Shown here one piece after another: positions 39,254 to 51,326 of a stretch of DNA of 64,000 bases. The notes below the pieces were generated by a model. That model had not been told where the DNA came from. It did no database searches and saw only the letters and a program-made list of their open reading frames with translations. The stretch lies in NCBI GenBank assembly GCA_026770025.1, contig JAMXDE010000042.1:1-64000 (forward strand), read 5' to 3'. The stretch's first letter is position 1, and every line of letters starts with the position of its first letter. This stretch comes from Craspedostauros australis (lineage: Eukaryota > Bacillariophyta > Bacillariophyceae > Mastogloiales > Achnanthaceae). The position numbers were made by a program, and so were the translations under genes.

Positions 39254-41673
39254 TTCACTCCAATTTTCCCAACACAACTGGCCGCATTTATGTACTGTTT
39301 AGGGTTAATTGGAAATGATGCACTGTTGAGATGTAGCATCAAGAGCAGTAACCAAAGTCAGTGGCCTCCTTGTTTGAGACTGAGCACTGAACTAGTCGAT
39401 TTGAACAAGACTCATCACCCACAAAACTCTCCAGCTGGTGTTGTCCGTTCTTTCGAATCATTCTGACAGGCTTGGGTGCTCAGGATGCGAAGGGAATACT
39501 CCCAGGCACACAGATGACAGTCTTCTATTGATTAGCTGTAGATCGTGTATTGCTGATACACCCCTTGTTGTGAACCAGATTTGTGTTGGCAAGTTCCTCT
39601 CACGGATACTCTTGCAACTGCTGACAATGGTGATGGCAGTGGTTACGATTCTGTTTCCTATTTCATTGTGATGTTTTTCCGATGGTTCTTGGAGTCTCCC
39701 AATGCTCTTGGTATCTCCTGACTATGACTTGGCACATGAGATGCTGTCTCGCTATTTCTTGTATGCTCTCTCTCTCTCTGTCCCTATCTCTCTTGCATGT
39801 TGGTACTATGTGATACTCTGTATTCGATACAGACTCCGTTGTCTCATCCTCTATTGATCTAACAGTCCTTGTGTAGTCTCCAATGTCTCAATTGAACTCC
39901 TCTTTGCATATCCACAATCATGATGGTGCTCTGGTCATAGAATCTTTGCCTTCCTGTTCTGATGTGGAGACATCTGTTGACGTGATGACAAAATGACATT
40001 GTGTTGACGTCAGCTGTTGCCTTCCATGGTCCTTCAGATTCCGTATTCCATTGATGATGTGATGGTCTGGCAAGGATATCGTCATTTGAGGTTTAGTTGG
40101 GAAGAACATCGATTCTTGCTCGATGTCACATGTTTCAGATGGTTGATGGACAGACGAGATTCCTGATGCTCTCAGAAATCGTTGTTCACAAATTCCCTTC
40201 CAAAATTCTGAATGATTTCGGTGCCCAAATTCGTGATGTGATTCCATTCAATCACACTTCACTCATGCCATGACTATTTGCGCCGCTCGCATGTCAAGTA
40301 TAAGAGAACAATGGGTGAGCAATACACCTACACACATGCACAATCTGGCACAGATTTGGATCTGTATCTCATCCATACGACCCTTCCAGCCCCTCCGCAT
40401 GCCCCTTGTGCATTCCCACACTCCCTGGCAACATGCTGATGTATCTAGAATGGGATGGGTGTGGATGGCACTGATGGTACACCTCCATACAATGATGCCA
40501 TTGTCTTTCTTGGCTCCCACCAACAACAACCATTCGTCAGATATGGTGCAGTGCAGCCTCTTGCAGACCGTCTCTCTGGCACAGACTTCGCAGAGTTTGT
40601 CTTGAGTTGATACTTCACACATCTTGTGTGGGTGGGTTGGCAATTGGTCGACTTGTTGATAGCGCCCATCATGGCTGAAGTCACATGGTGGGTGTGCTGC
40701 CATCCCCCCTCTCCCCCCGATTCCTGGTCACCAACTTTTCCTCTGCACGGACACCTTCCTGGTCGTCCCTGAGCCTCACGTTTTGTGGGAGGTTTGGCCC
40801 TGCCCATATGGATGCATCTTGTTCATTCATAGGTGTTGGTGTGGGCTGTGCATGGAACACACAGGCCACATCCAATGAGCCAATCTGGCACCAAGTCGTG
40901 GCCTTCGTGCAGGGGCCTGCCATGGCCCCAAATCAACCGCTCTTGTGGCCTCCGCTCACCCACTCACCAAGGGTTGCATCATGATGACGGCAATGTGCTT
41001 GGATTTCTCGCTAGACCACTGGTTGGTGTGGCGCTGGGGGTGCCGTTGAACGGCCATTGTGGAGGTTTTGTTTTGCCATGCCATTGTTGTGTTGTTGTCT
41101 GAAGTTTCGCATTTTCAACCTGTCTCACATGTTGGGGGATGTGGAGATTCCCTCAAATTGTACCGAATGTATGAAAGAATAATGGCACAATACACTTCGA
41201 GAGCATCAATACGACTCGACCATTCCGTGGAGGCGAAACACACCTGAAGATGTTTCACATCGTGCTGTGATTGGTGAATCATGACATCGTATCCAGTTTC
41301 GTGACGTAGATGACGGAGTGGCGAAATACAGGATAGAATGGAAATAAACACGGACTCGCCGCTTCTCCCAACAAAGGCCAACACGCCACAACTAGTGCTA
41401 TCGTGGATGGACTGGTGGATCATCTCATCGGAACACCCCAGAAAGAGACCACACAAGTCAAAACGGGAACAAACTCGCTGAAACAAAGAACAGCAAAGGG
41501 TTCAGTTGGATCGATGTAGTCGGAAGCACGAGGCTGAAACCTGAAAGAGATCGAAAAATATGCACAACCGTCAGTCCATAACCTTGATTTTAGGAATAGG
41601 AGCAACTTCAAAACCATCATGGATATCTGTTTGTTTATGAACTACAAGGATTACGCATATGTGCTTGGTTTGG
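39254..41673. repeat. LRR 3' flank and segment S3 of unit B
   Basis: The S3 copy closest in structure to copy 0 at 4710-6900: it has the complete solo LTR (39594-40352) and lacks the insertions of A and C. Only decayed ORFs. Confidence 0.8.
39594..40352. repeat. Solo LTR (type B), 759 bp
   Basis: Same sequence, ends and GATTTG flanks as 4815-5574, so it was inherited with the tandem unit. Confidence 0.8.
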
Positions 41674-41774
41674 ATATCGGAGATACAGAGTTAGGAGGTC
41701 TATTTCAAACGATTGGTCGACTCGCTAACCGGCATCATATTCATCACAGATTCCGACTTGCATCGTACGTATGA
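41619..41774 (+). CDS. Short conserved ORF or last exon spanning S3/S1 (B/C junction)
   Basis: 51 codons, as at 30911-31066, with GTG in place of GTC (Val) and FQTIGRL in place of FQMIGRL. Upstream acceptor TTTTAG kept. Confidence 0.35.
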   Translation: MDICLFMNYKDYAYVLGLDIGDTELGGLFQTIGRLANRHHIHHRFRLASYV

Positions 41775-42279
41775 ATCGTGATGTAGTCGATGTAGTCTAA
41801 TATTCCAAGATACGTTCGTGCAACGTCCGCAAGGTCGCCAAGGTCCGTGTTATTGGCTGGCGACTTTTCTCTCGCTCTCTGTGTCCTTGTGTTGTGTTTG
41901 TTGCGGAGGTTTGTGGTCCTTGTGTGCGGAATCCTTCCCTTCCTTCGAATGGTGATGTGTTCGTGTCCGTGAGTTTGTGTCTGTGTCATCACGCTTCCTC
42001 TGCCGGTGTCAGTGTTGGTGTTCGTACTTTTGGTGGTGCGCCGCCTTCCACGTCCAACGTACAAGGGTACAGTATCGTGGGGGCAGAAGGAGCAATTCCA
42101 CGAAGTATTCGATGGGGATCGTTCCTACTTTTGACTGTGGCGATGTTGTCCTGCGTGGCGCACGAAAACAAACACGCCATGGCATCACGAGCCTTCGCTT
42201 GACTTCCGTCTCTGTTGGGTTCACAGGCTTTCCGCGAGAGCGCTCTTCCCCACTTCACCGCATTCGTGTTGCCACTCAA
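41744..42279 (-). pseudogene. Frameshifted copy of the 178-aa ORF (unit C)
   Basis: Identical to the broken version in unit B, with the same one-base difference. Confidence 0.3.
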
Positions 42280-42526
42280 GCCAGAGCATAGTACTTTACT
42301 TTAGATCGTACGAACAGACTGAAGGGATAGCAGTAAGCTCAACAAGGAGGCACAATCAGAGCAGAGCATCGCGCCATCGTCCGAATGTAACTCCCGTTTC
42401 TCTCTTGCTCTCTTACGATCTATTACATCAGCAGTCGTCGACTCGTACCACTACTAATAGTCGTATCCGCATTAGTGCTGTGCTGTGATACGCTCTGCAC
42501 CAGAGTACGAGCAGAGACGCAGCAAG

Positions 42527-42940
42527 ATGCCCGCGTCGATGACGGAAGACATGCTGACGGCGACGGATCATGACCTCATGGACGCCGCGATGAAGCCGCG
42601 CTCTGCTTCCGGCAGCGGCGCAGATCCCAACGCAAAGGAAGCAGGCTCCGTCAGGACGAAGTCAGCCGAAGCCAAAGATAGCGATGGTTCTGACGGTGCT
42701 ACGAACAGCAGTGGTAACAACGATGCCTCAAAGCAGCGGCAAGGCGACGAGGGGCAACAGGAAAGCAAGGACTCCTCCGCCAAGGCCGACGATGGCAACG
42801 CCAACAGCAGCAGCAAGGACAATGGCGCGCGCAACACCATGATCGCCGATCATCTCGCTTGGCGCTCGTGTGCGGCATCCCTGCAACAGCTCTGCAAATG
42901 GTCCTGCTGTGCGGATCACTGCACGGTAGCTCCCGCCTGA
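42527..42940 (+). CDS. Chimeric truncated N-terminus fused to S2 (copy C)
   Basis: 137 residues, same sequence as copy B. Confidence 0.5.
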   Translation: MPASMTEDMLTATDHDLMDAAMKPRSASGSGADPNAKEAGSVRTKSAEAKDSDGSDGATNSSGNNDASKQRQGDEGQQESKDSSAKADDGNANSSSKDNGARNTMIADHLAWRSCAASLQQLCKWSCCADHCTVAPA

Positions 42941-43839
42941 TCGCTCCGGCCGAGGCGTTCACACCACACCACGTCGCATTCAGAAGACAGCATGCGCTGA
43001 ACCAAGGAGAAGACCCGTGGAGCAGCACGAAGGCAAGGCTACGACGAACGTCGCCGTCATCATTGGCGTCCGCTCCGCAGCCAAGCATTCCTTGCAATGA
43101 CGGTGCCATCGCAGTCTCCAGATCGGACGATGTCACATTCGATCTTCCGTACAAGGTCTTCCGACCCATGTCCCTGTCCTCGCGCAAGGCGGCGCCCATC
43201 GTTCTGCTCTGCGACGGTGACGCATCGCTCGATGACTTGATGCCGTTCCTTCAGGCCATTCCGTATCGTTGCATCGTCGTTTGCAACGGGCTGGGCGGCG
43301 ATGCCGCGGATGATAATGCGGCGTCCATCGCGTTGGCGTTGGAAGATCTGCAACGCGTGCTGAACAAAGCGGGCGTGCGCCGGTACCACCTGTACGGACA
43401 GGGCGTCGTGGGTGGAATCTTGGCCTTTGAATATCTCAAGCAGATCGCACAACAAGATGACGATGACGTTTATGACGACGACGACGACGAGGGATGCCTA
43501 TCGGTGATTCTGTCGTCGACGCCAACGAACGTGCAGAAGATGCGGGAGGAAGTCATTTCATCTGCAGCAGCAACTGCATCTTGGAAGACCAGCGACGACG
43601 TCTCAAGGTACGTCGCAAGCCCACCGTCCGAGTCGGCCAAACGGATGCCCAGCTGCATGATCGTGCGGGGCGAGGATGACATCGTCACGCAGGGCTCCAT
43701 CGAGGGATGGAAAGCGCTATTTTGCAAGAGCCGTTCGGTGCGTGAGAAGGTGCTGGTCGGTGATGGCCATCACGGTCTCGTGACGAATCCCTTGGTCTAC
43801 GGTGATTGCGTCGACACCTTCTTTGGCGAGTATGATTGA
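42898..43839 (+). CDS. Serine-less alpha/beta-hydrolase-like protein (copy C)
   Basis: 313 residues. Same motifs as A and B (GQGVVGG, RGEDDIV, GDGHHGL, APAEAFTP). Differences from B include GDAADDNAASIAL in place of GDAVDDNAVSIAL and SRYVASPPS in place of SSYVASPPS. No disabling change. Confidence 0.7.
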   Translation: MVLLCGSLHGSSRLIAPAEAFTPHHVAFRRQHALNQGEDPWSSTKARLRRTSPSSLASAPQPSIPCNDGAIAVSRSDDVTFDLPYKVFRPMSLSSRKAAPIVLLCDGDASLDDLMPFLQAIPYRCIVVCNGLGGDAADDNAASIALALEDLQRVLNKAGVRRYHLYGQGVVGGILAFEYLKQIAQQDDDDVYDDDDDEGCLSVILSSTPTNVQKMREEVISSAAATASWKTSDDVSRYVASPPSESAKRMPSCMIVRGEDDIVTQGSIEGWKALFCKSRSVREKVLVGDGHHGLVTNPLVYGDCVDTFFGEYD

Positions 43840-44037
43840 TGCAGTGGAGGCACAGATCGCAGCAGCAAGCACCGATTATATTGTAATTATCTCTGGGTCA
43901 TAAAGGGAGACGAGTCGCACCTTGTCCATTATATCCGTGCTCCGGCGACTGCATCAAGTACGACAACGAACAGCCATGTTGAGATAGGATAGGTTGCTCT
44001 ACGCAAGTACGCACACGCAAGTACTCACGATTCCACA

Positions 44038-45117
44038 ATGGCCGACACCAGCGCCTTGTTCGTGGAGCTGCTGTCCGATCCTGATGATCCCAACTTTTCT
44101 GCCACGAAGGCCCTCGTGCGGCATCTGAGGCAGGAGGCCGATCTGTCGCAGCAAAAGGCCGACCGCCTCAACGAGCAGGCACGCATGCTGTCGGTGCAAT
44201 TCGGTGTCACGCAGGCCGCGCAGGATCAGTACGGTGAGTCCGGCAGGGTTGCGGCAAGCAAAGCCCTGTCTTTGCTACACATTGAAATTAGCGGTTGTCG
44301 TCTTGTCTCATTTGTTTGATCTCTCATCGCACCGCAAACTCCTTTATCACTCATCACCATTTGCAACAATCAAACAACCATGGCCAACGCGTGATGTGCG
44401 ATGTAATCCACCCCGACATTCCACATCGCAGCCATCGATCCAACTCAACTGCCACCCCTCAATGAGAATGGCGTTCCCAAATACAAGGGCAAGAAACGGG
44501 GTCGCAAACCCAAGGCCAGGAAGCGCAAGATCAATCCCAATCGACGTAAGCGTCAGCAAACGGCGTACACGCTGTTCGTGGAGGAGACGTATCCAACAGT
44601 CAAGGCACTGAATCCGGAATTGCCCAGCAATCAGCTGATTCGCATCGTCGATGGACAATGGAAGACGGGAGTGGACGCCGAACAGAAGCAGGCATGGAAA
44701 TTGCGCGCCTTGGCCATGCGGACGGACACGACCGCGGAGGATCATGGTGCAGAAGGAATGGCTGCCATCGACATCGAAGTTGACGAGATGGCAGGTGATG
44801 GCAACGGTAATGGCAGCACAAACGGCAACACAAACGGCAACGACGATGATGAGGAAGAGGAGCAGGAAGACAAAGGCAACGAAGGTGAGGAGATGGCGGA
44901 TGCACGAATAAAAGACGGCGCTGATCATTCGCATCATCAGAATCAGGAAAGCACCGAGGACCATGATGATGATGATCGGATCAATGACGGAGTATTGGTA
45001 GATCAGAATATTGGTGATGATGATGATGATGATGGTCACGATGCTGACGAAGATGGCGAAGAACAGGTGGAAGACGACGGCGGCGAAAAGTGGATATTAA
45101 CATCTCCGGCTATGTAA
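44038..45117 (+). CDS. HMG-box protein, one intron (copy C)
   Basis: Exons 44038-44233 and 44432-45117; the acceptor here is ATCGCAG. 293 residues. HMG box keeps Tyr (QQTAYTLFVEETYPT). The acidic tail is five residues longer through extra Asn/Gly/Thr and Asp codons. Otherwise as copies A and B. Confidence 0.8.
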
Positions 45118-45879
45118 CTAACTAATGGATCACAACACAATGCTACGCACTCGCTCTCATCATCCTGGGATCTGCCGCCACAGTGTAGAAATGAAGTGCA
45201 TGATTGCGGTTTCCTTCGTGATACGGAGAGAATCAACTGGATATGTGGTTCTGAGCAGTTTAGCTTTCATGGGGCTTATGCAACGCTCTGACTCTTCTCG
45301 TACTCGTATGGCGTGCGTTGAATCAGACATACTATTCATGCAATACAAATGGGATGGATCAGCCCAAATGCGCGTCACTCGCCGACGAAGGCCGCACGAT
45401 GACGGCTTGTCTCACCTTATCTCTTGGAAATATGAATCAGCCAAGGGACATCGACGGCACCACTCGATCACTTGCTACGCGTGCTGGAGGTGGCTGATAC
45501 CCCACACTCGACGAACCAATTGCTCTGAGCGAAACATCGTATCGGCACAGCCTGGATGCAGCTGCAAAATCTTTGCCAGCATTGCGTCGCAACGATCCCA
45601 TCGATAGCGCCGTGATTAATTTGAGGATGGAAGACTTGGTATGATTGCTTTGCGTTGACGGGTTGTCGCGGCATGCTGGAGACGGCTGCCAACAACATGA
45701 TGGTCTGTCACGCAGACGATGATGATGATGATGTCGGCTGGTCGGTCAAGTGGTAAGTCTGTTGGCACCCCCTGCTTGGTCGTTGGCGAGTCTTGATGGA
45801 CGTGCCGAGCGAGCAGATAACGTCGAGCAATCATCTCAGTTGGCTCAGCTCCAAACCAACACCATCATCGACGCCACCA
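45118..45879 (+). other. Possible exon remnant region (copy C)
   Basis: Homologous to 22000-22781, with the same extra C as copy B. No intact gene. Confidence 0.3.
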
Positions 45880-47418
45880 TCATGCCGACGAGGACAAGCA
45901 CATCTGCCGCGGACTTGACAGTTGACACAGACGGAACATCTTCTTGAAGATGTTGCCCGTGCCAGCCACATGCGAGAAGCTGCGGTGCTGCCGGAACAGC
46001 TCCACCGTGGAATTTGTGATGGAAATCAACTCCTGCGGGCTGACGAAGGGTCCATGTCGGATGTTGGGACGATCAAAGCAGCAGCTGCTCGACATGAGAT
46101 CCGGCACGTCATGCACCACGCGCTTGCCACCCAAGTCTGCGTCGTTGTACCTCTTCTTGTGCGTCTCCAAAGTCACCTGCGACACATCCGACGCAATCGA
46201 AATGGGTTGGCCACGATGCAGAATGATGACGGACGAAGGGAATCGACCAGTAGGTGCTGGCTGCAGTGCATGCCGCAGCAAGTAGTGCACGTCGCGCATG
46301 TGAGGCAGCTCGTCGGCCTCGGTGTAGTAGACGAAATCAAACTCATCCTGGCTGTACACATTCTGCCGCAGCAGCTCCTTCGCCGTGACCAATGTGCCGT
46401 ACGTCAAGCGATCGAACGACTGCAGATCCTTGATGAGCTGCACGTCGTACAGATACCGATTGAGACCGCTGCTCTGCGCGACGTAGGCGTAGTCGGATGG
46501 ATCTCCCACGAATACGACAACATTTGGGAACACGGCCGTCACCGTCTTGACCGTGATGTTGAGGAACAGCTGGCTGCGTCACAATGCCGGGCCGTCGAGC
46601 TTGGCCGCGTAGTACGCTATGATCGCCAAGATGTGTCCGTTGCGTTGCTTCGAGGCGTTGTTGTAGAAGTCGTTGCGCTCGTAGTCACCCTGCATGCCTT
46701 CCAACAGCTGGATCGTATCGTCCAGCAGCTCCGCACTCCTGCCCGTGATCTTTTCGTAGTACGACAGATGATGCACGAAGATATCGAACATGTCGTCGGC
46801 TTACAGATTCCAGCTTCTCACGCTCATTGCGAAGTGACCATACTCTAGGTTTATGTTCTCCGCTTCGTGAAGATGCTGCAGGCTGATGCGGCCGTTGCTG
46901 AGCAAGCGGTTGACGGTGACGAGCCACGCGGCCGAATAGCCATCGCTGGGCTGTTCTCGCGTCATGCCAGCAAACCGTTGCGTGCTGTCGTCCGCTGTGG
47001 ATGACGCAGCAGGGAACGTTCTCATGTCGACGATCCTGTCTTCGTTGTCTTCGTATGACACCCCGCGACCCTGCAGCAGATTATCCCTGCTGTACCCTGC
47101 CATGAACCGCTGCGGTCTGTGGCCTGTCGAGAAGTCGTGGATCGCGTCGAACGGTGGCATCTTCAGCACGCCCGACAGTCCTGACTGAGTGGCTTCCGGC
47201 CATTGGGAGCATGTGGCTGTGGCTGTGGCTGCGTTACCATCCCCCTTGAACGATGTGATGACATCAGGGACATCGAAGAGGTTGGATATGAAGCGGAGCG
47301 ATGAGATCTGCGCAAGGCTGAGGAAGATGGCGATGGCAAGGACCGTCCGAAGGATCGGACTGACCGACCAAGGGGTCGATGATGCTGATGCTGATACGAC
47401 TACTGGTGACCTCCTCAT
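45880..47418 (-). pseudogene. Glycosyltransferase-like gene with two in-frame stops (copy C)
   Basis: As copies A and B. The first stop (TAA at 46801-46803) is kept. The second is TGA one codon later (GGCATTGTGACGC in place of GGAATAGC), so the second stop was changed but not removed. The rest of the frame is open from MRRSPVVVSASASS to the end. Confidence 0.6.
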
Positions 47419-48453
47419 GTTGGCATCGTCGTATCCGCGCACGCTCTTTCAGCAGTCCAGAGAGGTCTAATCACAGGCTTGTGACTGCATGTCTGTTCCG
47501 ATGTGTTGCCTTGTTTGGCGCCAATTTTCGGAGACTCATTTTGTTGACTTTCGTTTGGTTTCTTTGTCGATGAGACGGCTGAAGGTGAGCCTGGTCGTTG
47601 TCGGGGTGAGATACACAGCAAATCAAATAGAATATAATATATCATACCACTTTCTTCGGAAATCGTTCTCTTCGTCACCGACATCGTCGCAGAGCACATG
47701 TTGGGAGGATCATCGACGCAACGCTCAGAAGGAGCCTTTGGAGGTCGCTGGTGGACACGATTAGAGTGTACAGTAAAGAGGTGTATTCGCATGGCATTGC
47801 CCTCCGACCTCCCTCTTCCGCTACCCGTACTGGACCCATCGCCTTCTGAGGGTGCGACCTAGCATGCGATCATAGGAGGGGATGTGTCTGCCTTGGCTTC
47901 TGTTTCTCTGTTTGCATCGAAGACTCATGCCTCGATGTGTCGTCGGTAGTCCGCGCTCTGTCCATCACGCCTTCCGAGGGTGCGACCTTGCATGCGATCA
48001 TAGGAGCGGATGAGTACCACCTTCTTGGCTATTCCGTTTGTGTGCGTGATAGTAAAGAACATCCGCGAAGCTAGAAGGCTGATTGCAGGCACGCGCGGCA
48101 GACATCATCGAAAAAATAATATGTGCGGAACAAGTACATCCGGGTGCTGCGAGCAAGATACTCAACAGATACGAACACGTGGCAACGTCCAACCAACAGC
48201 TTTTCATGTTGGACTTTGGCGGCGCTGGTGCGTCCAACCTTCCAGCAACGGGGAGAAGCACGAGCCATCACAAACGGCCATGTTGTGTGCAACAGAAAAA
48301 CAAAGAGAGAGAGAGAGGACGTGGTTGCTGTTCCAAACAACAAAGCGAGAGCATGTCAACAACAACAACGAAGCCCGAGACGAAACAACATCAAATCAAC
48401 TCCCAATCCAGCCATTGATCACTCCGCCAAACAATTTGCATACTCCATCAAGC
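47419..48453. promoter_or_regulatory. Divergent region before LRR gene C
   Basis: Nearly identical to 24321-25345, including the GGGTGCGACC direct repeat. Confidence 0.4.
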
Positions 48454-50940
48454 ATGAGTGCCGATGAAGAATTCCCAGAAGTGGAAGGCAATGTCTTCTC
48501 TACCCGTCTCCGCGTCGCGGACGGCGAAGATTCGCAAGAAACGCAACAACAGAACCGGCGATGGCGATGCTTCATCTTTTTGGCTGTCGTTTGTGGTCTC
48601 GGTATAGTGGCAGCTGTGGCAGCTGTGGTAGCTGACGTTGCCACAAGCAACAGAACAGGTGGTGGAACTGATGATACTGGTGCACCATCCAAAGCCAAAG
48701 TGACACCTTCGCCGACGCCCATGTTGAGCTCTCAACCGTCTTGGATCGCAACAACGCCATTGCCGTCATCGATGCCCTCGTCCACACCAAGTTCGAATCT
48801 GACTGCATCTCCGACGTCAGCACCGACTGGCACACCATCCAAGGCTGAAGTGACACCTTCACCAACGCCCATGTTGAGCTCTCAGCCATCTGGGACCCCA
48901 ATGGCACCATTGCCGTCATCGATGCCCTCATCCACACAAAGTTCGAATCCGACTTCAGATCCAACTTACACCTTTGATCAATCGAATGCTTTCTTCACCA
49001 TTTGGGAGGTGCTCGCGCCTGTACTCCAAGAAGAGCCTACCTTCGTCGATACAACCATACTCGCCAGCCCAACCAGCACTGCACACCAGACGTTGAACTG
49101 GATGGCAAACAGCAACCACCCAGATCTCACATCATTGATCGCGGAAGATGCACAAGCCAATGCCACGCAGCTATTGGAGTACTATGCAGTGGTGAGCATG
49201 TACTACTCACTCAATGGAGCCAATTGGAACGACAAGATGGGCTTTCTATCAGATGCTGACGTATGTGACTGGCACTCTTCCTCTGGTGGTGTGACATGCG
49301 TTGATGGGCATGTGGTAGAAGTAGCTTTGGGTGACGAAGGCATGCGGGGCATGCTTGATCCAGCCCTGCATCATCTCTCACACCTTGAGCAATGGTCAAT
49401 GGAAATGACTTCCAGGACTCGCGGACAGATCGATGGTATCATCTTCAGTCACATTGCCATGTTGAGTATGCTATCAGAGCTAACTCTAGTGTACATGGAA
49501 CTGGAAGGTGCGTTTCCGTCAGAATTGTATCAACTTCCACAATTGACACATCTGGACCTGTCTTTCAACAACTTCGCTGGACCACTTCCATCTAAAATTG
49601 GCCAACTGACAGCGATCGCTGATCTTCGTCTAGGACGGACCAAATTCACTGGACAATTTCCATCCGAGATTGGTCAACTGACAGCGCTCACCTATCTTGA
49701 TCTGGCAGGTGCTGACTTCACTGGACAGCTTCCATCCCAGATTGGTCAACTGGTAGCACTCACAATGCTTGAGCTGAGTTACACCCACTTCACTGGACAG
49801 GTTCCATCTGAGATTGGTCAACTGACAGCGCTCACCTATCTTGATCTATTATGGACTGACTTCACTGGGCAGCTTCCATCCGAGATTGGGCAGCTGACAG
49901 CGCTCGCCTCTCTTGATCTAAAACGGACCGACTTCACTGGGCAGCTTCCATCCAAGATTGGTCAATTGACAGCGCTCATCTTTTTCAACATGGATTTCAC
50001 CGACTTCACTGGACAGCTTCCATCCGAGATTGGTCAGCTGACAGCTCTCATCTGGCTTGGTCTGGATTCCACTGACTTCACTGGGCAGCTTCCATCCGAG
50101 ATTGGTCAACTGACAGCGCTCACCTATCTTGATCTGGGATTGACTGACTTCACTGGACAGCTTCCATCCGAGATTGGTCAACTGACAGCACTCACCTATC
50201 TTGATCTGGGACGGGTCGACTTCACTGGACAGGCTCCATCCGAGATTGGTCAGCTGACAGCATTGGGACATCTTGATCTGAACCAGGTACACTTCACTGA
50301 GCGGCTTCCATCTGAGATTGGTCAACTGACAGCACTGAAACGTCTTTACCTGGATTCCACCGACTTCACTGGACAGCTTCCATCCGAGATTGCTCAACTG
50401 ACAGCGCTCACCTATCTTCGTCTGGGATCTACTGACTTCACTGGGCAGCTTCCATCCAAGATTGATCAACTGACAGCACTCACATTTCTTGATCTGGGAT
50501 CTACTGACTTCACTGGGCAGCTTCCATCCAAGATTGATCAACTGACAGCGCTCACATTTCTTGTTCTAGAAGAGACCAAGTTCACTGGACCACTTCCATC
50601 TGAGATTGGTCAACTGGCAGCGCTCAACTATTTTACCCTGGGATATACCGGCTTCACTGGGTGTCTTCCATCTGAGATTGGTCAGCTGACAGCATTGGGA
50701 AGTCTTAGCCTGGCATGGGCACACTTCACTGGGCGGCTTCCATCCGAGATTGGTCAACTGACAGCTCTCACCTCTCTTGATCTGAGATATACCAACTTCA
50801 CTGGGCAGCTTCCATCTGAGATGGGTCAACTGACAGCACTCGGCTTTCTTGCTCTGGAAGGGACCAATTTCACTAGACCACCTCCAACTCAGGTTGGCCT
50901 CCTCACATCATTGGAAATAGCCAGGATTCCTGGAATCTAA
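48454..50940 (+). CDS. Membrane-anchored LRR protein, 20 LRRs (copy C)
   Basis: 828 residues from MSADEEFPEVEGN. It differs from copy A by only three residues over the open frame (Thr/Met in GMLDPALHH, Arg/His in YTHFTGQ, Val/Met in FFNMDFTD). Same membrane helix, Pro/Ser/Thr stalk, conserved domain and 20 repeats. The near identity over about 3.5 kb, including non-coding flanks, indicates very recent copying. Confidence 0.85.
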   Translation: MSADEEFPEVEGNVFSTRLRVADGEDSQETQQQNRRWRCFIFLAVVCGLGIVAAVAAVVADVATSNRTGGGTDDTGAPSKAKVTPSPTPMLSSQPSWIATTPLPSSMPSSTPSSNLTASPTSAPTGTPSKAEVTPSPTPMLSSQPSGTPMAPLPSSMPSSTQSSNPTSDPTYTFDQSNAFFTIWEVLAPVLQEEPTFVDTTILASPTSTAHQTLNWMANSNHPDLTSLIAEDAQANATQLLEYYAVVSMYYSLNGANWNDKMGFLSDADVCDWHSSSGGVTCVDGHVVEVALGDEGMRGMLDPALHHLSHLEQWSMEMTSRTRGQIDGIIFSHIAMLSMLSELTLVYMELEGAFPSELYQLPQLTHLDLSFNNFAGPLPSKIGQLTAIADLRLGRTKFTGQFPSEIGQLTALTYLDLAGADFTGQLPSQIGQLVALTMLELSYTHFTGQVPSEIGQLTALTYLDLLWTDFTGQLPSEIGQLTALASLDLKRTDFTGQLPSKIGQLTALIFFNMDFTDFTGQLPSEIGQLTALIWLGLDSTDFTGQLPSEIGQLTALTYLDLGLTDFTGQLPSEIGQLTALTYLDLGRVDFTGQAPSEIGQLTALGHLDLNQVHFTERLPSEIGQLTALKRLYLDSTDFTGQLPSEIAQLTALTYLRLGSTDFTGQLPSKIDQLTALTFLDLGSTDFTGQLPSKIDQLTALTFLVLEETKFTGPLPSEIGQLAALNYFTLGYTGFTGCLPSEIGQLTALGSLSLAWAHFTGRLPSEIGQLTALTSLDLRYTNFTGQLPSEMGQLTALGFLALEGTNFTRPPPTQVGLLTSLEIARIPGI

Positions 50941-51179
50941 CTCACTCCAATTTTCCCAACACAACTGGCCAAGCTTATGGACTGTTTAGGGTTAATTGGA
51001 AATGATGCACTGTTGAGATGTAGCATCAAGAGCAGTTACTAAAATTGGTGGCCTCCTTGTTTGCGACTAAACACTGATCTAGTTGATTTGAACACAACTC
51101 ATCACCCACAAACCGTGACAGCTGGCATGGTTGTATCCTACATTCTTTCGAAATATTCTGACAGGCTTGGGTGCTCAGG

Positions 51180-51326
51180 TGTTGGCAAGTTCCGCTCACG
51201 GTAACCTACGATCGCGGGTGACGATGTTGGTTGATAGTCGTTCGTTTGCTATTTCATTATGTTGGCACTCCGATCCTCTCGGTGTCCGTTCTCTTGCCCG
51301 ATTCTCTTGGTGCATTTGACTGTTTC
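51180..51326. repeat. Truncated type A LTR
   Basis: The first 147 bp of the LTR, followed directly by a complete LTR. Confidence 0.75.

Larger units (their letters stand above)
30966..41673. repeat. Tandem unit B (about 10.7 kb)
   Basis: Same gene order as unit A, but the LRR gene and its upstream region (from about 37000) are a divergent paralogue, which makes this unit the shortest. S1/S2 breakpoint near 32106. In S1 and the hydrolase it is almost identical to unit C. Confidence 0.9.
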
